A stretch of DNA of 64,000 bases from JAXMAZ01 sp046350115 (GTDB lineage: Bacteria; Planctomycetota; Planctomycetia; Gemmatales; Gemmataceae), in the NCBI GenBank assembly GCA_046350115.1, contig JAXMAZ010000005.1, forward strand, positions 186,001-250,000, in the 5' to 3' direction. This document shows, piece by piece, positions 51,236 through 59,699 of the stretch; position 1 is the stretch's first letter, and each line of letters begins with the position of its first letter. The position numbers and the translations under genes were made by a program. Under the pieces are notes generated by a model. The model did not search any database, had not been told where the DNA came from, and saw only the letters and a program-made list of their open reading frames with translations.

Positions 51236-53212
51236 TCACTTCTTCCGGGTGGTCTGGTCCAACTGCTTCTCCAGCCGTTGAAGCAGCGCCGTCAGGTGGT
51301 CCCGCTCGTCCCGCATCCGCCGCATCTCGGCGGTCAGGTCGGCCACCTGCTTGGCCAGCACATCCGCCCGCTGCTGGCTCGCCATCAAATCCTGTCGGAG
51401 CACGATCAGAGCCATCTGTTCGGCGGTCGGGTCGGCCGGGCGAGGCGTCGTGACGGCCGGCCCCGGCAGCGGGTCCGGAGCGCGGCTCGGGACGGCCGCG
51501 GGCGGCAGGGAGCGCGGCATGCTGCGGTCCAGCCGCCGCTTCGCGTGGGTGATCCGCAGTTCGTGCTCCCGCAACTCCGCCTTGCGGATCATCATCTGGG
51601 CCTCGGCCGACGCCAGCTCGGCCTCGGCGCCCTCTACAGTTCCCTGCGGGGCAGAGCCGGTCTTGACCATGTCCCGGGCAGTCCCCACCTTCCGGGCCGC
51701 CTGCCTGATCGCCGATTCGGCCTGCATCACGCCCGCCCGCTTGATATCCAGTTGCACCGTCAGTAGCTCGGCCTCCTCCTTCAGCCGCTCGATCTCCTCG
51801 GCCGGGGCCGCGGTGAAAGTAGCGGTCGCACCTCCTCGCCCCGGCTCGGATCGACGGACCTGTTGCCGGGCTTTCGCCGCTTCCAGCCGGGCGGCGGCGG
51901 CGTCCAGTTCGAGCTTGGCCACCCGGGCTTGCTCGGCCGCGGCGAACCCCTTCTTCACCAACTGCTCGGCGTGGGCCAGGTTTTCCCGGGCGACCGCCAG
52001 GGCGGCTTCGGCGGCCTTCACCTCGGCTTCGTGGTCGGCCTGCCGGGCGGTCAGCCGTAGCCCCAAGACCGCCCGAGGCTCACCCCCGGGCAGTTCGACA
52101 CTCGGCGGCGATGCCACCGGTTTCAGCGGGTCGTCGGCCAGGGTCACGCCCCACGGCAGCAGCCCGACGGCCGCCGCCAGCACCAGCACCCGGGCCGCCG
52201 GGCCGAGCCGCGGGGCCGGCCGGTTGGTCAGGATCATCGTCACCCTCCGGTTGAGTTCGCCCAGCCCGGCCGCCCCGCCGGACGCCAGCGGGACCGACGG
52301 CCGGCCGGACAGCACCGCCACCGCTTCCACCAGCGCGTCCGCGTACCCCGCCGCCCGGGCCGGGTCGCCGCCGACCGCCCAGGCGTCGCAGCACAGTTCC
52401 TCCGCCCGGCGAAGCTGCCGCACCGCCAGCCACGCCGTCGGCAGCCACCAGTACAGCCCGAGTACCAACACTTCCAGTCGGCGGACCCAGTGGTCGCCGC
52501 GGGCCAGGTGGGCGAGTTCGTGGGCGAGGACCGCGTCCCGCTGGTCGGCGGACAGGACGGCCCACAAGCGAGTGGGGAACACCAGCACCGGCCGGCCGAC
52601 CCCGACCCACACCAGCGGTGACACCGGGACATCGACGAGTACGGCCGCCGGCGGTCGCAGCCCGCACCGGCTCGCCACGACCGCCACCGCCGCCGTCAAC
52701 TCGTTCGAGGATGAGCCGGCGGCCCGCAGCACCTGACGGAAGCGGACGACGCGCATCGCCACGACCGCCCACCAGCCGACCGCCCCGCCGGCCCACACGG
52801 CGAGCAGCGTCGGCCGCACCCAGGCGAACGCGGGAGCCGGCGTCGGGTCCGGGGTGGGAGCGGGTTCGGGCGGCGGTTCGACTGCGGTCGGCCGGACGGT
52901 CAACGCCTCGACCGCCGGGGCCGGGACGGTCGTCAGGACCGGAAGCTCGGTCGGCTCGTCGGACAGAGGCACGGGCGCGGACACGGCCGGAGGCGGTGCC
53001 GAGTCCGCGGCCGTGACCGTCGGTGCCGGGGTCGCGGCCCAGCCGACGCTCAGCCCGAGGGCCGGCGGCGTCACCAGCTTCAACAGCACCAGCAGCCACG
53101 CCCGGTTGGCCACCGCCGGCCGGCGGACCAGCCCGCACACCCCGGCGACGAGCGCCGCCGCCACGGTGGCCAGCACCGCGTTCGCCACCACCACCGCGAC
53201 GACGGCGTCCAT
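51236..53212 (-). CDS. M56 (BlaR1/MecR1-type) peptidase with long coiled-coil C-terminus
   Basis: A 658-residue integral membrane protein. TM helices lie near residues 5-25, 37-57 and 130-150, with a Pro/Thr-rich extracytoplasmic loop (residues about 70-125). The cytoplasmic zinc-peptidase site is HELAHLARGDHWVRRLEVL (the HExxH motif is HELAH) near residue 240, and a further helix follows near 350. In place of a penicillin-sensor domain, residues about 395-650 are a long heptad-repeat coiled coil with many Ala, Glu and Arg residues. It should cleave its repressor partner, encoded immediately upstream, in response to an unknown signal. Confidence 0.85.
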   Translation of the reverse strand: MDAVVAVVVANAVLATVAAALVAGVCGLVRRPAVANRAWLLVLLKLVTPPALGLSVGWAATPAPTVTAADSAPPPAVSAPVPLSDEPTELPVLTTVPAPAVEALTVRPTAVEPPPEPAPTPDPTPAPAFAWVRPTLLAVWAGGAVGWWAVVAMRVVRFRQVLRAAGSSSNELTAAVAVVASRCGLRPPAAVLVDVPVSPLVWVGVGRPVLVFPTRLWAVLSADQRDAVLAHELAHLARGDHWVRRLEVLVLGLYWWLPTAWLAVRQLRRAEELCCDAWAVGGDPARAAGYADALVEAVAVLSGRPSVPLASGGAAGLGELNRRVTMILTNRPAPRLGPAARVLVLAAAVGLLPWGVTLADDPLKPVASPPSVELPGGEPRAVLGLRLTARQADHEAEVKAAEAALAVARENLAHAEQLVKKGFAAAEQARVAKLELDAAAARLEAAKARQQVRRSEPGRGGATATFTAAPAEEIERLKEEAELLTVQLDIKRAGVMQAESAIRQAARKVGTARDMVKTGSAPQGTVEGAEAELASAEAQMMIRKAELREHELRITHAKRRLDRSMPRSLPPAAVPSRAPDPLPGPAVTTPRPADPTAEQMALIVLRQDLMASQQRADVLAKQVADLTAEMRRMRDERDHLTALLQRLEKQLDQTTRKK

Positions 53213-53220
53213 CGGCGGCC

Positions 53221-53616
53221 TCACTCGGTCGGGGGGTGCTTGCTCAGCCGACGGACCAGTGCCCGCAGCTCGGCCAGCTCGGCCGCGGACACCGGGCCGG
53301 CGTCCACCAGGTTCATCAGCAGCGGGGCCACCGACCCGTCGCACAGGGCGTCCGCCACCGCCCTCAGCCGCCGGCGGATCAGGTCGTCCCGGCCGACCGT
53401 GGCCGTGAACGCCCGCACCCCGTCGGCCACCTCGGACCGCACCAGCCCCTTCGCCTCCAGCCGTTCGAGCAGCTTCTGGACGGTGGTGTAGTGGGCCGGG
53501 CCGCCGCCGGGGTACAGGGCGTCGGTGATCTGCCGGCGGGTGGCGGTGCCGTGGCCCCACAGGTGTCGCAGGGCGGCCAGCTCGGCGTCGGACGGGTCGC
53601 GGGGGTCGTCGGGCAT
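53221..53616 (-). CDS. BlaI/MecI/CopY-type repressor
   Basis: A 131-residue winged-helix repressor. The recognition region reads PSDAELAALRHLWGHGTATRRQI and HYTTVQKLLERLEAKGLV, the hallmark of BlaI/MecI; a C-terminal helix dimerises it. The ATG at 53616 is preferred to an upstream GTG. The next gene, the M56 peptidase that would inactivate it by cleavage, begins 8 nt later, so the two form a sensor-repressor operon. A CTCTTAG/CTAAGAG dyad is in its promoter. Confidence 0.9.
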   Translation of the reverse strand: MPDDPRDPSDAELAALRHLWGHGTATRRQITDALYPGGGPAHYTTVQKLLERLEAKGLVRSEVADGVRAFTATVGRDDLIRRRLRAVADALCDGSVAPLLMNLVDAGPVSAAELAELRALVRRLSKHPPTE

Positions 53617-53652
53617 CGGCCGGGTCACTCTTAGACACGATGACTAGCCGCC

Positions 53653-53680
53653 ATCATAGACGGGACGCCTAAGAGGTCAA
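53653..53680 (-). promoter_or_regulatory. Promoter of the repressor/M56 operon with flanking dyad
   Basis: On the minus strand TTGACC (53675-53680) and TATGAT (53653-53658) stand 16 nt apart, a good sigma70-like pair. Inverted CTCTTAG (53628-53634) and CTAAGAG (53669-53675) half-sites lie downstream of and within this promoter and may be the repressor operator. Confidence 0.6.
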
Positions 53681-53767
53681 GCGGAATCCCGCCTGGCCGC
53701 GGTGCTGGGCAGGGCGGCGGCCGTCGATACGACAACCCCGCCCGCTCCCCCACAGGAGGATGACGAC

Positions 53768-54070
53768 GTGTACGACATGAGCCAGATGAAGAAGCTGAAG
53801 CGGTTCGGCGACCTCGCCCCGGCCGCGTGGAAGGCGTTTCAGGCGTTCGACGCCGCCGCCCTGGCGGACGGGGCGATCCCGGCCAAGTACAAGGAACTGA
53901 TGGCGGTCGCGGTGGCGATGACGACGCAGTGCCCGTACTGCATCGAGATCCACGCCAAGAAGGCGAAGGCGGCCGGCTGCTCCGAGGCGGAGTTGGCCGA
54001 GGCGGTCATGGTCGCCGCGGCGTTGCGGGCCGGGGCGGCCGTCACCCACGGCACCCACTGCCTGGACTGA
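53768..54070 (+). CDS. Carboxymuconolactone decarboxylase/AhpD-like protein
   Basis: A 100-residue protein with the AhpD-like redox pattern: TTQCPYCIEIHAKKAKAAG (Cys-x-x-Cys and His) flanked by helical segments PAKYKELMAVAVAM and EAELAEAVMVAAALRAG. It is probably a peroxidase- or disulfide-active small protein, or a true decarboxylase; CxxC favours the redox role. The start is GTG 53768, 6 nt after AGGAGGA. Divergent from the BlaI-like operon, and possibly controlled by the same dyad. Confidence 0.85.
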   Translation: MYDMSQMKKLKRFGDLAPAAWKAFQAFDAAALADGAIPAKYKELMAVAVAMTTQCPYCIEIHAKKAKAAGCSEAELAEAVMVAAALRAGAAVTHGTHCLD

Positions 54071-54089
54071 CCGGCCGCCGGCGGGCGGG

Positions 54090-54536
54090 TCAGCGGCACC
54101 CGGCCCGCCGCCAGCTCCACCGGGCGCGGACGTCGGCGGCCACCGGGGCGGCGATGAACAGCACCGTCTGCAGCGGCTCGCCCGGGGTCGGCGTCCCGTT
54201 CAGCAGGACGTGGGCCAGGCGGATGGCCGGCGGGCCGGCGTTCCCGACCGCCAACAGGGCCGGGGTGTCGATGAAGCTCATCACCGCCAGCGCCCCCTGG
54301 AGGGCCAGCGGCAGCACCCGGGCGAGCGGCCGGCTGTTGTACACCCCCGGCAGGACGTACCCCGGCCGGTTCAGGATCGGCACCGCCGGCTGGGCGAACG
54401 CCGCCAGCCGCGGGTAGCGGGGCGGGGGCAGGTACTGGGTCGCCTGGGACGGGGAGGTGAGCGGCCGGCGGAACTGGGCGGCGGCCGGGTCGGCGGCGAG
54501 CAGGAGCAACAGTCCGGCGAACACAGCTCGGCGCAT
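54090..54536 (-). CDS. Small secreted hypothetical protein
   Basis: A 148-residue protein. A signal peptide lies at 1-20 (FAGLLLLLAADPAAAQF). The mature part is Pro/Arg/Ala-rich with segments PPPRYPRLAAFAQPAVPIL and VAADVRARWSWRRAGCR; there is no recognised domain. It is convergent with the AhpD-like gene, 19 nt apart. The upstream frame extension was rejected because it lacks a signal peptide at its start. Confidence 0.6.
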   Translation of the reverse strand: MRRAVFAGLLLLLAADPAAAQFRRPLTSPSQATQYLPPPRYPRLAAFAQPAVPILNRPGYVLPGVYNSRPLARVLPLALQGALAVMSFIDTPALLAVGNAGPPAIRLAHVLLNGTPTPGEPLQTVLFIAAPVAADVRARWSWRRAGCR

Positions 54537-54789
54537 CAGCGGCCTCGGTTCCGGGTTGGCAACAGGGCATCCCGCACATGCCCACTCTAGTCGCCCCTGC
54601 TTCCCCAGACCACCCGCCCGACCGATTCCCCGCTGTTCCTTTGTTGTCCCGAAATTCCGCAAACCGGCACAGCCGTCGTCACTGGCCCCGCGCCAGCCCG
54701 CCAGTCCGTATAAATCGAATCAGGGCGGCCGACCGGGCGTTCCACCACACGCCCGGCCGACCGCCCCGGTTGGACTCATCTGCCTGCCT

Positions 54790-55665
54790 TCAGTCGACTA
54801 ACTTCAGCAGGGCGAACAGGGTCAGGGACGGGCCATTTGATTTCACATTCTTGGCCTTCAGTCCGGCCCGCACCCCGCCCTTGTGGACGGTGAACGGGAC
54901 CACCGGCAGCGGGTCGTCGTCCTCGTCCTTGGCGGCCACCGCCCCGTCCGCCTCCAGCACGTACAGGTCCACGTCCCGGCCGACCGTGTCCCCGGCCCCG
55001 ACCGCCACGTACTCGCCGGCCGGCAGCCGCACCCCGGTGACGGACAGCGTCTCCCCCGGCGGCAGCACCGACCCGAACAGGCACCACTGGTTGTCCCCGT
55101 CGTGGAAGTACACCTTCTTGTTCGTCTTCCGGTCCACCTCGGCGGCCCGGGTCGCCACCCCGCCGAGCGCCTTGGACAGGTTCTCGGCCGGCACCGCGTA
55201 CCCGCCCTTCCGCATCACCACGGCGGCGCAGAACGCCCCGGCCTTCGGGTTGCCGGCCCCGACCAGGGTGAGCCGGAACGAGTACGTGCCGGTCGTCTTG
55301 GGGGTGAACCGGACGACCGGGGCCGGGTCGTCGTCGGTGTCCGCGGCCACCTTCTTCCCGGCCGCGTCGAACACCTCCAGGTCGACGTCCCGGGCGTTGT
55401 CGTCCCCGCCGCCGAGCAGCATGTACGACTGGCCGGCGGTGAACGTCCGGTTGAACCCGACCGACTTGCCCACCTGGACGAACCCGGCGCACGTACACAC
55501 GTCCCGGTCGAACCCGAAGGCGGTGGTGTCGCTGGCCTTCATCCCGGCCCCGAGCAGGCGGGCCATGGCCTCGTTCATCCGCTTGCCCGGCACCCAGTCG
55601 GCGGCGGCCGTCCCGCCGGCGACCAGGGCCGCCACACACGCCGCCGTCAGCCGGGTGCCGAACAT
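54790..55665 (-). CDS. Secreted protein with two PPC-like beta domains
   Basis: A 291-residue protein with a signal peptide (1-22). Two similar halves follow: SVGFNRTFTAGQSYML ... ARDVDLEVFDAAGK ... DTDDDPAPVVRFTPKTTGTY, and LPPGETLSVTGVRLPAGEYV ... GRDVDLYVLEADG ... DEDDDPLPVVPFTVHKGG. Each has an acidic Asp-Asp-Asp-Pro turn and a conserved Arg-Asp-Val-Asp-Leu strand. These are typical of bacterial pre-peptidase C-terminal (PPC) domains, likely metal- or glycan-binding modules. No catalytic domain is present. Confidence 0.7.
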   Translation of the reverse strand: MFGTRLTAACVAALVAGGTAAADWVPGKRMNEAMARLLGAGMKASDTTAFGFDRDVCTCAGFVQVGKSVGFNRTFTAGQSYMLLGGGDDNARDVDLEVFDAAGKKVAADTDDDPAPVVRFTPKTTGTYSFRLTLVGAGNPKAGAFCAAVVMRKGGYAVPAENLSKALGGVATRAAEVDRKTNKKVYFHDGDNQWCLFGSVLPPGETLSVTGVRLPAGEYVAVGAGDTVGRDVDLYVLEADGAVAAKDEDDDPLPVVPFTVHKGGVRAGLKAKNVKSNGPSLTLFALLKLVD

Positions 55666-55825
55666 GGGACGCTCCAGTTGCGCGCGACCGCCGGGCGAGG
55701 CCGGGGCCGCCTGTCGTGAGGGGGGTCAGTGGTGTCCGTTGGTCGACCGGGCGAGTCGCCCGACGGAGGGGAGAGCGGACGGGGCGGGACGGACCGGACA
55801 GGGAAAAATGAAGCGCCCGGGCTGG

Positions 55826-55942
55826 AGTCGCCCAGGGCTTACGCCCTGGGCTAGATTCACCCGCCCCGTTGGGGCGAAGGCCGGGTTTCGGCCCCGACGG
55901 GGCCGCGGAATATAGCCCAGGGCGTAAGCCCTGGGCGACTTA
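55826..55942. repeat. Composite palindrome, CCCAGGGCTTACGCCCTGGG family
   Basis: Arms 55826-55853 and 55913-55942 (AGTCGCCCAGGGCTTACGCC... and its reverse complement), each itself a hairpin, surround further hairpins (CGCCCCGTTGGGGCG). The arm end reads TAAGTCGCC and provides the TAA stop of the GNAT frame. Confidence 0.9.
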
Positions 55943-56913
55943 TTGAGCGACCTCCGCGGGCCGGCGGTAGACGTGGCCGGTGTCCACCTCCTCGAACCCG
56001 AGGCCGCGGCACAGCCCCAGCCCGGCCGTGTTGGACGCCACCACCTGGAGTTCGGCGACCGCGAAGAACTGGTCCTGGAGGAACCGCAGGGCGTGGGACA
56101 GGAGCAGCTTGCCCAGCCCGCTCTGGCGGAGGTCCGGCCGCACCTGCACGTCCAGCACCCCGGCCGACGGGTGTCCCCACTTCCAGCTGAACCCCCAGTT
56201 CCCACACCACCGCCCGGGCGGCCGGCAGCCCGGTCAGCTTGTCCGTCATCCGCAGCTCGACCGGCTCCAGGCTGCCCCACACGCAGTCCTGCCACCACGA
56301 CCCGACGGACGCCGCCCGCAGCACCTGGGCGTCGTACCGCCGGCGGAGCGGCCCGAACCGGGTGTCGGCGAGGGCGAGCGGCACGTCCAGCCGCCGCTGC
56401 AGGACCAGCACCGGGTCGGTCGGGACGAACCCCAGCTTCTCCAGGAACGGCCCGGCGTCCGGCTCGCTGGCCAGGACGCCCGGCGAGTTGCTGCCGCCGT
56501 ACAGCCCGAACAAGTACGGGTTGGCCGGCCACTGGCCGCCGACCACCACCCGGCCCGCCCCCCGCTCCCGCAGGTGCGCCTCGGCCCGGGTCAGCAGCTC
56601 CCGGCCGATCCCCCGCCGGCGGTACTCCGGCCGGACCAGCACGGCGCACACCACCCCCAGGTCGGACAGCCCGGTCAGCTCGGCGTTCGGCCCGAACCCG
56701 GCCAGGGCCAGCCCGACCGGCTTGTTGCCGGCGTCCGGGTCGCGGGCCAGGATCAGGTCGTCCGGGCGGAAGTACGGCTTGCTGAACAGCCACCGCTCGA
56801 GCAGCCCGGGGGTGCGGAGGGGGAACGACCCGGCCGCGGCCAGTGACGGCGTCGTTCCACACCTCGACCACGGCCGGCGGGTCGGTGTTCTTGGAGTAGT
56901 GGTAAGCGATCAC
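55940..56913 (-). pseudogene. GNAT N-acetyltransferase, two frameshifts
   Basis: Three consecutive frames make one GNAT protein of about 320 residues: a GTG-started N-terminus (MIAYHYSKNTDPPAVVEVWN), a middle part with the acetyl-CoA pattern VRPEYRRRGIGRELLTRAEA, and a C-terminal second GNAT half with VRPDLRQSGLGKLLLSHAL and LCRGLGFEEVDTGH. Shifts lie near 56835 and 56180. The two R-x-x-G-x-G/A acetyl-CoA motifs imply a tandem GNAT. As written it is broken; a base-calling error cannot be excluded. Confidence 0.7.
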
Positions 56914-57001
56914 GGCGGGGTCCTGGCGGTCGGCGACGGGTCAGACCCCGCGGCGGCGCGTGACGGTGCGTCCACTAATATAACCGCCGACCCGGCCCGG
57001 T

Positions 57002-57112
57002 GTAGGGTGCGTGGAGGCTTTACGGAACGCACCGGCGGGACGTCGCCCCACTGGTGAAGTCGTTGCGGGGCCGGTGCGTTGCGGTCGCAGAGCCTCCCTC
57101 CACGCACCCGAC
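57002..57112. repeat. Diverged palindrome, GTAGGGTGCGTGGAGGC family, copy B
   Basis: The left arm (57002-57033) matches the outer arms at 28042-28338; the right arm (57072-57112) has extra bases and substitutions. It lies in the 221-nt divergent gap between the GNAT gene and the PQQ-propeller gene; no gene is seen there. Confidence 0.75.
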
Positions 57113-57134
57113 ACCGGGCCGCCCGAGGACAGCC

Positions 57135-58340
57135 ATGCGAGTCCTATTCGCCACCCTGGTCCTGGCCGTACCCGCCGCCGACTGGCCGAACCAGCACGGT
57201 CCCGGCCGAGACAACCGGTCCGCCGAAACGGGGCTGAACTGGAACTGGGGGAAGGACGGCCCGCCGGTGGCGTGGCGGAAGCCGGTCGGCCGCGGCTTCG
57301 CCGGGGTGGCGGTCGCCGGCAGCACGGTGTTCCTGTTCCACCGGGTCGGGGGCGACGAGGTGTTGGCCGCCCTCGACCCGGCCACCGGCAAGGAACTGTG
57401 GGCGACCGCTGAGCGGACCCGGTACGTGGACGACTTCGGGTTCGACGACGGCCCACGGTGCGTGCCGGTAGTCGGCGGCGGGCGGGTGATCGTGCTGGGG
57501 GCGAACGGCGACCTGCGGTCCCACGACGCGGCCACCGGGGCGAAGAGATGGGCGCGGAACGTCCTGAAGGATTACGCCGCCCCGAAGGGGTATTTCGGGG
57601 TCGGGGCCGGGCCGATCCTGGCCGGCGGCCGGGTGCTGGTGAACGTCGGCGGCAAAGGGGCCGGCGTCGTCGCCTTCGACCCGGCGACCGGGGCCGAGGC
57701 GTGGAAGGCGACCGACGACCCGCCCGGGTACTCGTCCCCGACCCCGGTGACGGTCGGCGGCAAGGAGCACGTCGCGTTCCTGACCCGCAGCGGGCTGGTG
57801 GTGCTCGACCCGGCGGTCGGCAAGGTGCGGACGACGATGCCGTGGCGATCCCGGCTGGACGCCTCGGTGAACGCGGCCGCCCCCGTGGTGAAAGGCGAAG
57901 AGGTGTTCCTGAGCGCGTCCTACGGCACCGGGGCGACGGTGGTGAAGCTGGGCGGGGCGGAGCCGGAGGAACTGTGGGCGAACGACCGTAGCCTGTCGTG
58001 CCACTACAACACGCCGGTCCTGGTCGGGGACTACCTTTACGGCGTCCACGGCCGACAGGAAGGCGGCGGGGCCGAGCTGCGGTGCGTCGTGTGGAAGACC
58101 GGCGAGGTGAAGTGGAGCGAGCCGCGGTTCGGGTGCGCCAGCCTGATCGGGGTGGACGGCGGCTTACTGGCCGTCACCGAGGGCGGCCGGCTGGTGCGGT
58201 TCGCCGCCGACCCGACCGGGTTCAAGAAACAGGCGGAGGCGCAGGTGTTGGACGGCGTGGTGCGGGCGGCACCCGCGCTGAGCGACGGCCGGCTGTACCT
58301 GCGGAACGAGACGGAGTTGGTGTGCGTGAAGTTGAAGTAG
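57135..58340 (+). CDS. PQQ-like beta-propeller protein
   Basis: A 401-residue protein with a short signal peptide (MRVLFATLVLAVPAADW) and propeller blades: ALDPATGKELWATAERT, DAATGAKRWARNVLK, DPATGAEAWKATDDPPG, VVWKTGEVKWSEPRF. The TG-x-x-x-W motif recurs. It is a paralogue of the gene at 31736-33055. It probably binds ligands or proteins at the cell surface; no PQQ-dehydrogenase active site is evident. Its TAG stop is formed by the arm of the following palindrome. Confidence 0.88.
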   Translation: MRVLFATLVLAVPAADWPNQHGPGRDNRSAETGLNWNWGKDGPPVAWRKPVGRGFAGVAVAGSTVFLFHRVGGDEVLAALDPATGKELWATAERTRYVDDFGFDDGPRCVPVVGGGRVIVLGANGDLRSHDAATGAKRWARNVLKDYAAPKGYFGVGAGPILAGGRVLVNVGGKGAGVVAFDPATGAEAWKATDDPPGYSSPTPVTVGGKEHVAFLTRSGLVVLDPAVGKVRTTMPWRSRLDASVNAAAPVVKGEEVFLSASYGTGATVVKLGGAEPEELWANDRSLSCHYNTPVLVGDYLYGVHGRQEGGGAELRCVVWKTGEVKWSEPRFGCASLIGVDGGLLAVTEGGRLVRFAADPTGFKKQAEAQVLDGVVRAAPALSDGRLYLRNETELVCVKLK

Positions 58341-58428
58341 GGCGGTGCCGAGTCTTCGAGGCCCGCCGTCTGGGGCTGCGGTCGTTGCCGGTCCCGGCGG
58401 GCCTCCCAAAGCCTCGGCACCGCCCTAC
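58337..58428. repeat. Palindrome, GTAGGGCGG family, copy B, supplying stop codons
   Basis: Arms 58337-58368 and 58395-58428 (GTAGGGCGGTGCCGA... and its reverse complement). TAG at 58338-58340 stops the PQQ gene and TAG on the minus strand at 58425-58427 stops the small basic protein gene. It is the same element as the inner pair at 4194-4274. Confidence 0.9.
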
Positions 58429-58631
58429 GAGTCCCGCTTTCGCGTGCTGTCCCGGTCCAGCCCGTTGAGCGTCGCCGACGTGTGCCGGCCGAAGTCGTCG
58501 GCCACCTCGGCCGCCCCCTCCGGGTTCTCGGCCAGCGCCTGCTTGGCCGCCCGCCGACGGTGCTTGGTGCCCCGCTTCTTGACCGCCCGCTTCAGCTCGC
58601 GGAGCTTCCGTTTGTCCGGGTCCGGCGGCAT
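58425..58631 (-). CDS. Small highly basic protein
   Basis: A 68-residue protein that begins MPPDPDKRKLRELKRAVKKR and continues with GTKHRRRAAKQALAENPEG; the first 30 residues are mostly Lys and Arg and the rest is acidic to neutral. It could bind nucleic acid or ribosomes. The start lies 13 nt from the start of the divergent glycosyltransferase gene. The C-terminal end is read from repeat sequence. No family recognised; the coherent charge pattern supports a real gene. Confidence 0.6.
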   Translation of the reverse strand: MPPDPDKRKLRELKRAVKKRGTKHRRRAAKQALAENPEGAAEVADDFGRHTSATLNGLDRDSTRKRDS

Positions 58632-58643
58632 ACAACACCCCGC

Positions 58644-59663
58644 ATGGCCGAGTCGCCCAAACGCATCCTGATCGCCACCGACGCCTGGCACCCGCAGGTG
58701 AACGGCGTCGTCCGCACCCTGGACACCACGGTCCGGCAGCTGCAAGCCCTGGGCCACACGGTCGAGGTGCTGGAGCCGTCCGGGTTCCCGCAGGCGGCGG
58801 TGCCGTTCTACCCCGAGATCCGCGTCGGCCTGCCGCAGCCGGGGCAGGTGGACGACCGCGTCCGCCGGTTCCGACCGGACCACGTCCATATCAGTACGGA
58901 GGGGCCGCTCGGCCTGCTGGTTCGCCGGTTTTGCAAGCTCCGGGGGTGGCGGTTCAGCACATCGTACCACACCAAGTTCCCCGAATACCTGCACACCCTG
59001 GCCGGGGTGCCGGAGGGGGCGACGTTCCGGTTCCTGCGGTGGTTCCACAACGGCGGGTCGTCGCTCATGGTGGCGACGCCGAGCCTGGAAAAAGACCTGC
59101 TCGCCCGCGGGTTCCGGGGGCCGGTCTGCCGCTGGAGCCGGGGCGTGGACCTGACGCTGTTCCGCCCGCGACCGAAGGCCGACCCCGGCTACCCGCGGCC
59201 GGTGCTGCTGTACGCCGGCCGGGTGTCCGCCGAGAAGGGGATCGAGGACTTCCTGCGGCTGGACACGCCCGGCACCAAGGTCGTCGTCGGGGACGGGCCG
59301 GCCCGGGCGGACCTGGAGAAGCGATACCCGGCGGCGAGGTTCCTCGGCTACCGCAAGGGGGAGGCGCTGGCCGAGTGCTACAGCCAGGCCGACCTGTTCG
59401 TCTTCCCGAGCAAGACGGACACGTTCGGGCTGGTGATGATCGAGGCGCTGGCCAGCGGACTGCCGGTGGCCGCCTACCCGGTGACGGGGCCGGTGGACAT
59501 CGTGACCCGGCCGGAGCTGGGGGCGCTGGCCGACGACCTGGGCGAGGCCATCAGGCGGGCGCTGGCCACCGGCGACCCGGCGGCGTGCGTGGCCGAGGGG
59601 CGGACGTACACCTGGGACGCCTGCACCCGGCAGTTCCTGGCGAACCTGGTGCCGGTCCGCTGA
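58644..59663 (+). CDS. GT4-type glycosyltransferase (MgtA/PimB-like)
   Basis: A 339-residue glycosyltransferase with a GT-B fold. The acceptor side begins ILIATDAWHPQVNGVVRTLD, typical of GDP-mannose-dependent alpha-mannosyltransferases. It continues DHVHISTEGPLGLLVRRFC and FSTSYHTKFPEYLH, and has VLLYAGRVSAEKGIEDFL then the donor-site pattern FPSKTDTFGLVMIEALASGLPV with the catalytic Glu. It likely decorates lipids or surface glycans in the cytoplasmic membrane. The ATG at 58644 gives the conserved start. Confidence 0.92.
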   Translation: MAESPKRILIATDAWHPQVNGVVRTLDTTVRQLQALGHTVEVLEPSGFPQAAVPFYPEIRVGLPQPGQVDDRVRRFRPDHVHISTEGPLGLLVRRFCKLRGWRFSTSYHTKFPEYLHTLAGVPEGATFRFLRWFHNGGSSLMVATPSLEKDLLARGFRGPVCRWSRGVDLTLFRPRPKADPGYPRPVLLYAGRVSAEKGIEDFLRLDTPGTKVVVGDGPARADLEKRYPAARFLGYRKGEALAECYSQADLFVFPSKTDTFGLVMIEALASGLPVAAYPVTGPVDIVTRPELGALADDLGEAIRRALATGDPAACVAEGRTYTWDACTRQFLANLVPVR

Positions 59664-59699
59664 TCGACAGCCGGCCGGCCGGCCGGTATCTTCGACCGT

